A DNA stretch of 32,211 bases. Source: an uncultured Rhodospirillales bacterium (lineage in GTDB: Bacteria > Pseudomonadota > Alphaproteobacteria > Azospirillales > Azospirillaceae). Where the stretch lies: NCBI GenBank assembly GCA_903856295.1, contig CAIOBP010000189.1, positions 1 through 32,211 of the forward strand. The letters are read 5' to 3'. Position numbers and translations under genes: made by a program. The stretch's first letter is position 1, and every line of letters begins with the position of its first letter. Of this stretch, positions 31,649 to 32,211 are shown in pieces. The notes under the pieces are model-generated. The model had not been told where the DNA came from. It saw only the letters and a list, made by a program, of their open reading frames with translations, and did not search any database.

Positions 31649-32119
31649 GACCAACCGTCCCACGCCCTCGATCTTGCCGAACAGGTGGCCCGGCACTTCG
31701 AAGGGCTATACCTCAAGGCTTACCGTTGTCCGGCCGGAGTGCTGACCATCGGCTACGGTCACACCGGCCCCGATGTCACCGAAGGCAGGGTCATTACCGC
31801 CACCATGGCCGAAGAGCTGCTGGCTCATGACTTGGCTGAGGCCGCGCTCGCCGTGGACCATCTGGTGAAGGCCAAAATCACCGAAGCCCAGCACGCCGCG
31901 CTCACCGATTTCGTGTTCAACCTTGGGCGGGGCGCGTTGGCCGGCTCGACATTGCTGGCACGGCTCAATGATGGCGACCTGCCGCGCGCCGGGGCCGAGT
32001 TCCTGAAGTGGGACAAGGCCCATATCGACGGCCAGCTCACCACCTTGCCCGGCCTGACCAAGCGCCGGGCCTGGGCCGTGCAAGTTTTTTTCTGTAAATT
32101 CGCGCAGAAGACGACTTGA
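31580..32119 (+). CDS. Endolysin, GH24 lysozyme; 3' end probably replaced by an insertion sequence
   Basis: The 179-residue protein is a T4/P22-type lysozyme. The triad Glu41-8-Cys50-5-Thr56 is visible in HFEGLYLKAYRCPAGVLTIG followed by YGHTG; a catalytic-position Cys also occurs in P1 Lyz. Other family segments are ALTDFVFNLGRGALAGSTLL, LNDGDLPRAGAEFLKWDKAH and GLTKRRAWAV. It cleaves peptidoglycan. No signal or SAR segment is present, so it needs the holin. The N-terminal 23 residues come from the tandem repeat. After RRAWAV the sequence turns AT-rich, and the final residues (QVFFCKFAQKTT) look foreign, probably read from an insertion-sequence end. Confidence 0.85.
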   Translation: MTCPAANFARKVRSIRTAHDEDPDQPSHALDLAEQVARHFEGLYLKAYRCPAGVLTIGYGHTGPDVTEGRVITATMAEELLAHDLAEAALAVDHLVKAKITEAQHAALTDFVFNLGRGALAGSTLLARLNDGDLPRAGAEFLKWDKAHIDGQLTTLPGLTKRRAWAVQVFFCKFAQKTT

Positions 32120-32211
32120 TTCGAGGCGGGTAGTTACGCCGCCAGATTTATGTATATCTTACCAGTCATCCAGTCCTCATCGACCTCTGCGAGCAATGCT
32201 GAAACCAAGCG
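32080..32211 (-). mobile_element. Probable end of an IS256/Mutator-type insertion sequence (partial)
   Basis: The sequence changes abruptly to AT-rich DNA with a run of seven T near 32084-32090, then the C-terminal end of a transposase-like frame on the minus strand. The left boundary is approximate (about 32070-32090). The terminal inverted repeat cannot be confirmed because the other end lies outside the window. Confidence 0.5.
32134..32211 (-). CDS. Partial IS256/Mutator-type transposase (C-terminus)
   Basis: Reading leftward from the window edge, an open frame encodes RLVSALLAEVDEDWMTGKIY then INLAA and a TAA stop at 32134-32136. The ending LVSALL.E.DE.W.TGK.Y closely resembles C-termini of IS256/Mutator-family DDE transposases. 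Only 25 residues are visible, so catalytic residues cannot be checked and it is unknown whether the gene is intact beyond the window. Confidence 0.55.
   Translation of the reverse strand, partial: RLVSALLAEVDEDWMTGKIYINLAA

Overview
The window is most of a temperate podovirus-type prophage in a GC-rich Proteobacterium, probably an alphaproteobacterium. The host guess rests only on base composition and protein flavour. The phage combines a lambda-like immunity and replication region with a virion module like Bordetella phage BPP-1 (Bbp16-19 type capsid genes) and T7-type connector, tail-tube and internal-core proteins. No integrase, DNA polymerase, single-subunit RNA polymerase, tRNA or CRISPR array is visible, so the phage appears to use host polymerases and any integrase should lie outside the window.

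Layout. 1-1058: leftward immunity operon (S24-type CI repressor, then a small AT-rich membrane protein) and a divergent operator region. 1059-7164: rightward early operon of tightly overlapping genes: Cro-like protein, several small unknowns, an HTH-like protein, a 36-aa membrane microprotein, a protein with a clamp-binding-like tail, an orphan adenine methyltransferase, and an O-like replication initiator carrying a candidate iteron origin inside its gene. 7161-7538: a second, leftward HTH regulator, a control region sharing a 13-bp sequence with the CI operator, and a terminator. 7539-15037: packaging and head (small and large terminase, proline-rich protein, portal, Bbp19-like, scaffold, capsid, cement protein, terminator, tail adaptor). 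15050-27620: tail-tube protein B and the internal-core/ejection proteins, ending in a 2346-residue polyvalent protein with a zinc-peptidase motif. 27688-31128: tail fibre and receptor-binding cassette, partly lower in GC. 31131-32119: holin-like gene and GH24 endolysin. 32134-32211: C-terminal end of a probable IS256/Mutator-type transposase on the minus strand, running off the window.

How it fits together. CI and Cro-like proteins should compete in the 974-1058 region. The second HTH protein sits between early and late genes and may gate the late operon. Replication probably starts at the iterons within the initiator gene with host DnaB and DnaN. Late genes follow virion assembly order and end in lysis.

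The most unusual features are a perfect 71-bp tandem duplication that makes the boundary between holin-like protein and endolysin (removing one copy fuses the two genes in frame), the candidate intragenic iteron origin, the operator-like 13-mer shared by the two repressor genes, and a probable insertion sequence that replaces the last residues of the endolysin.
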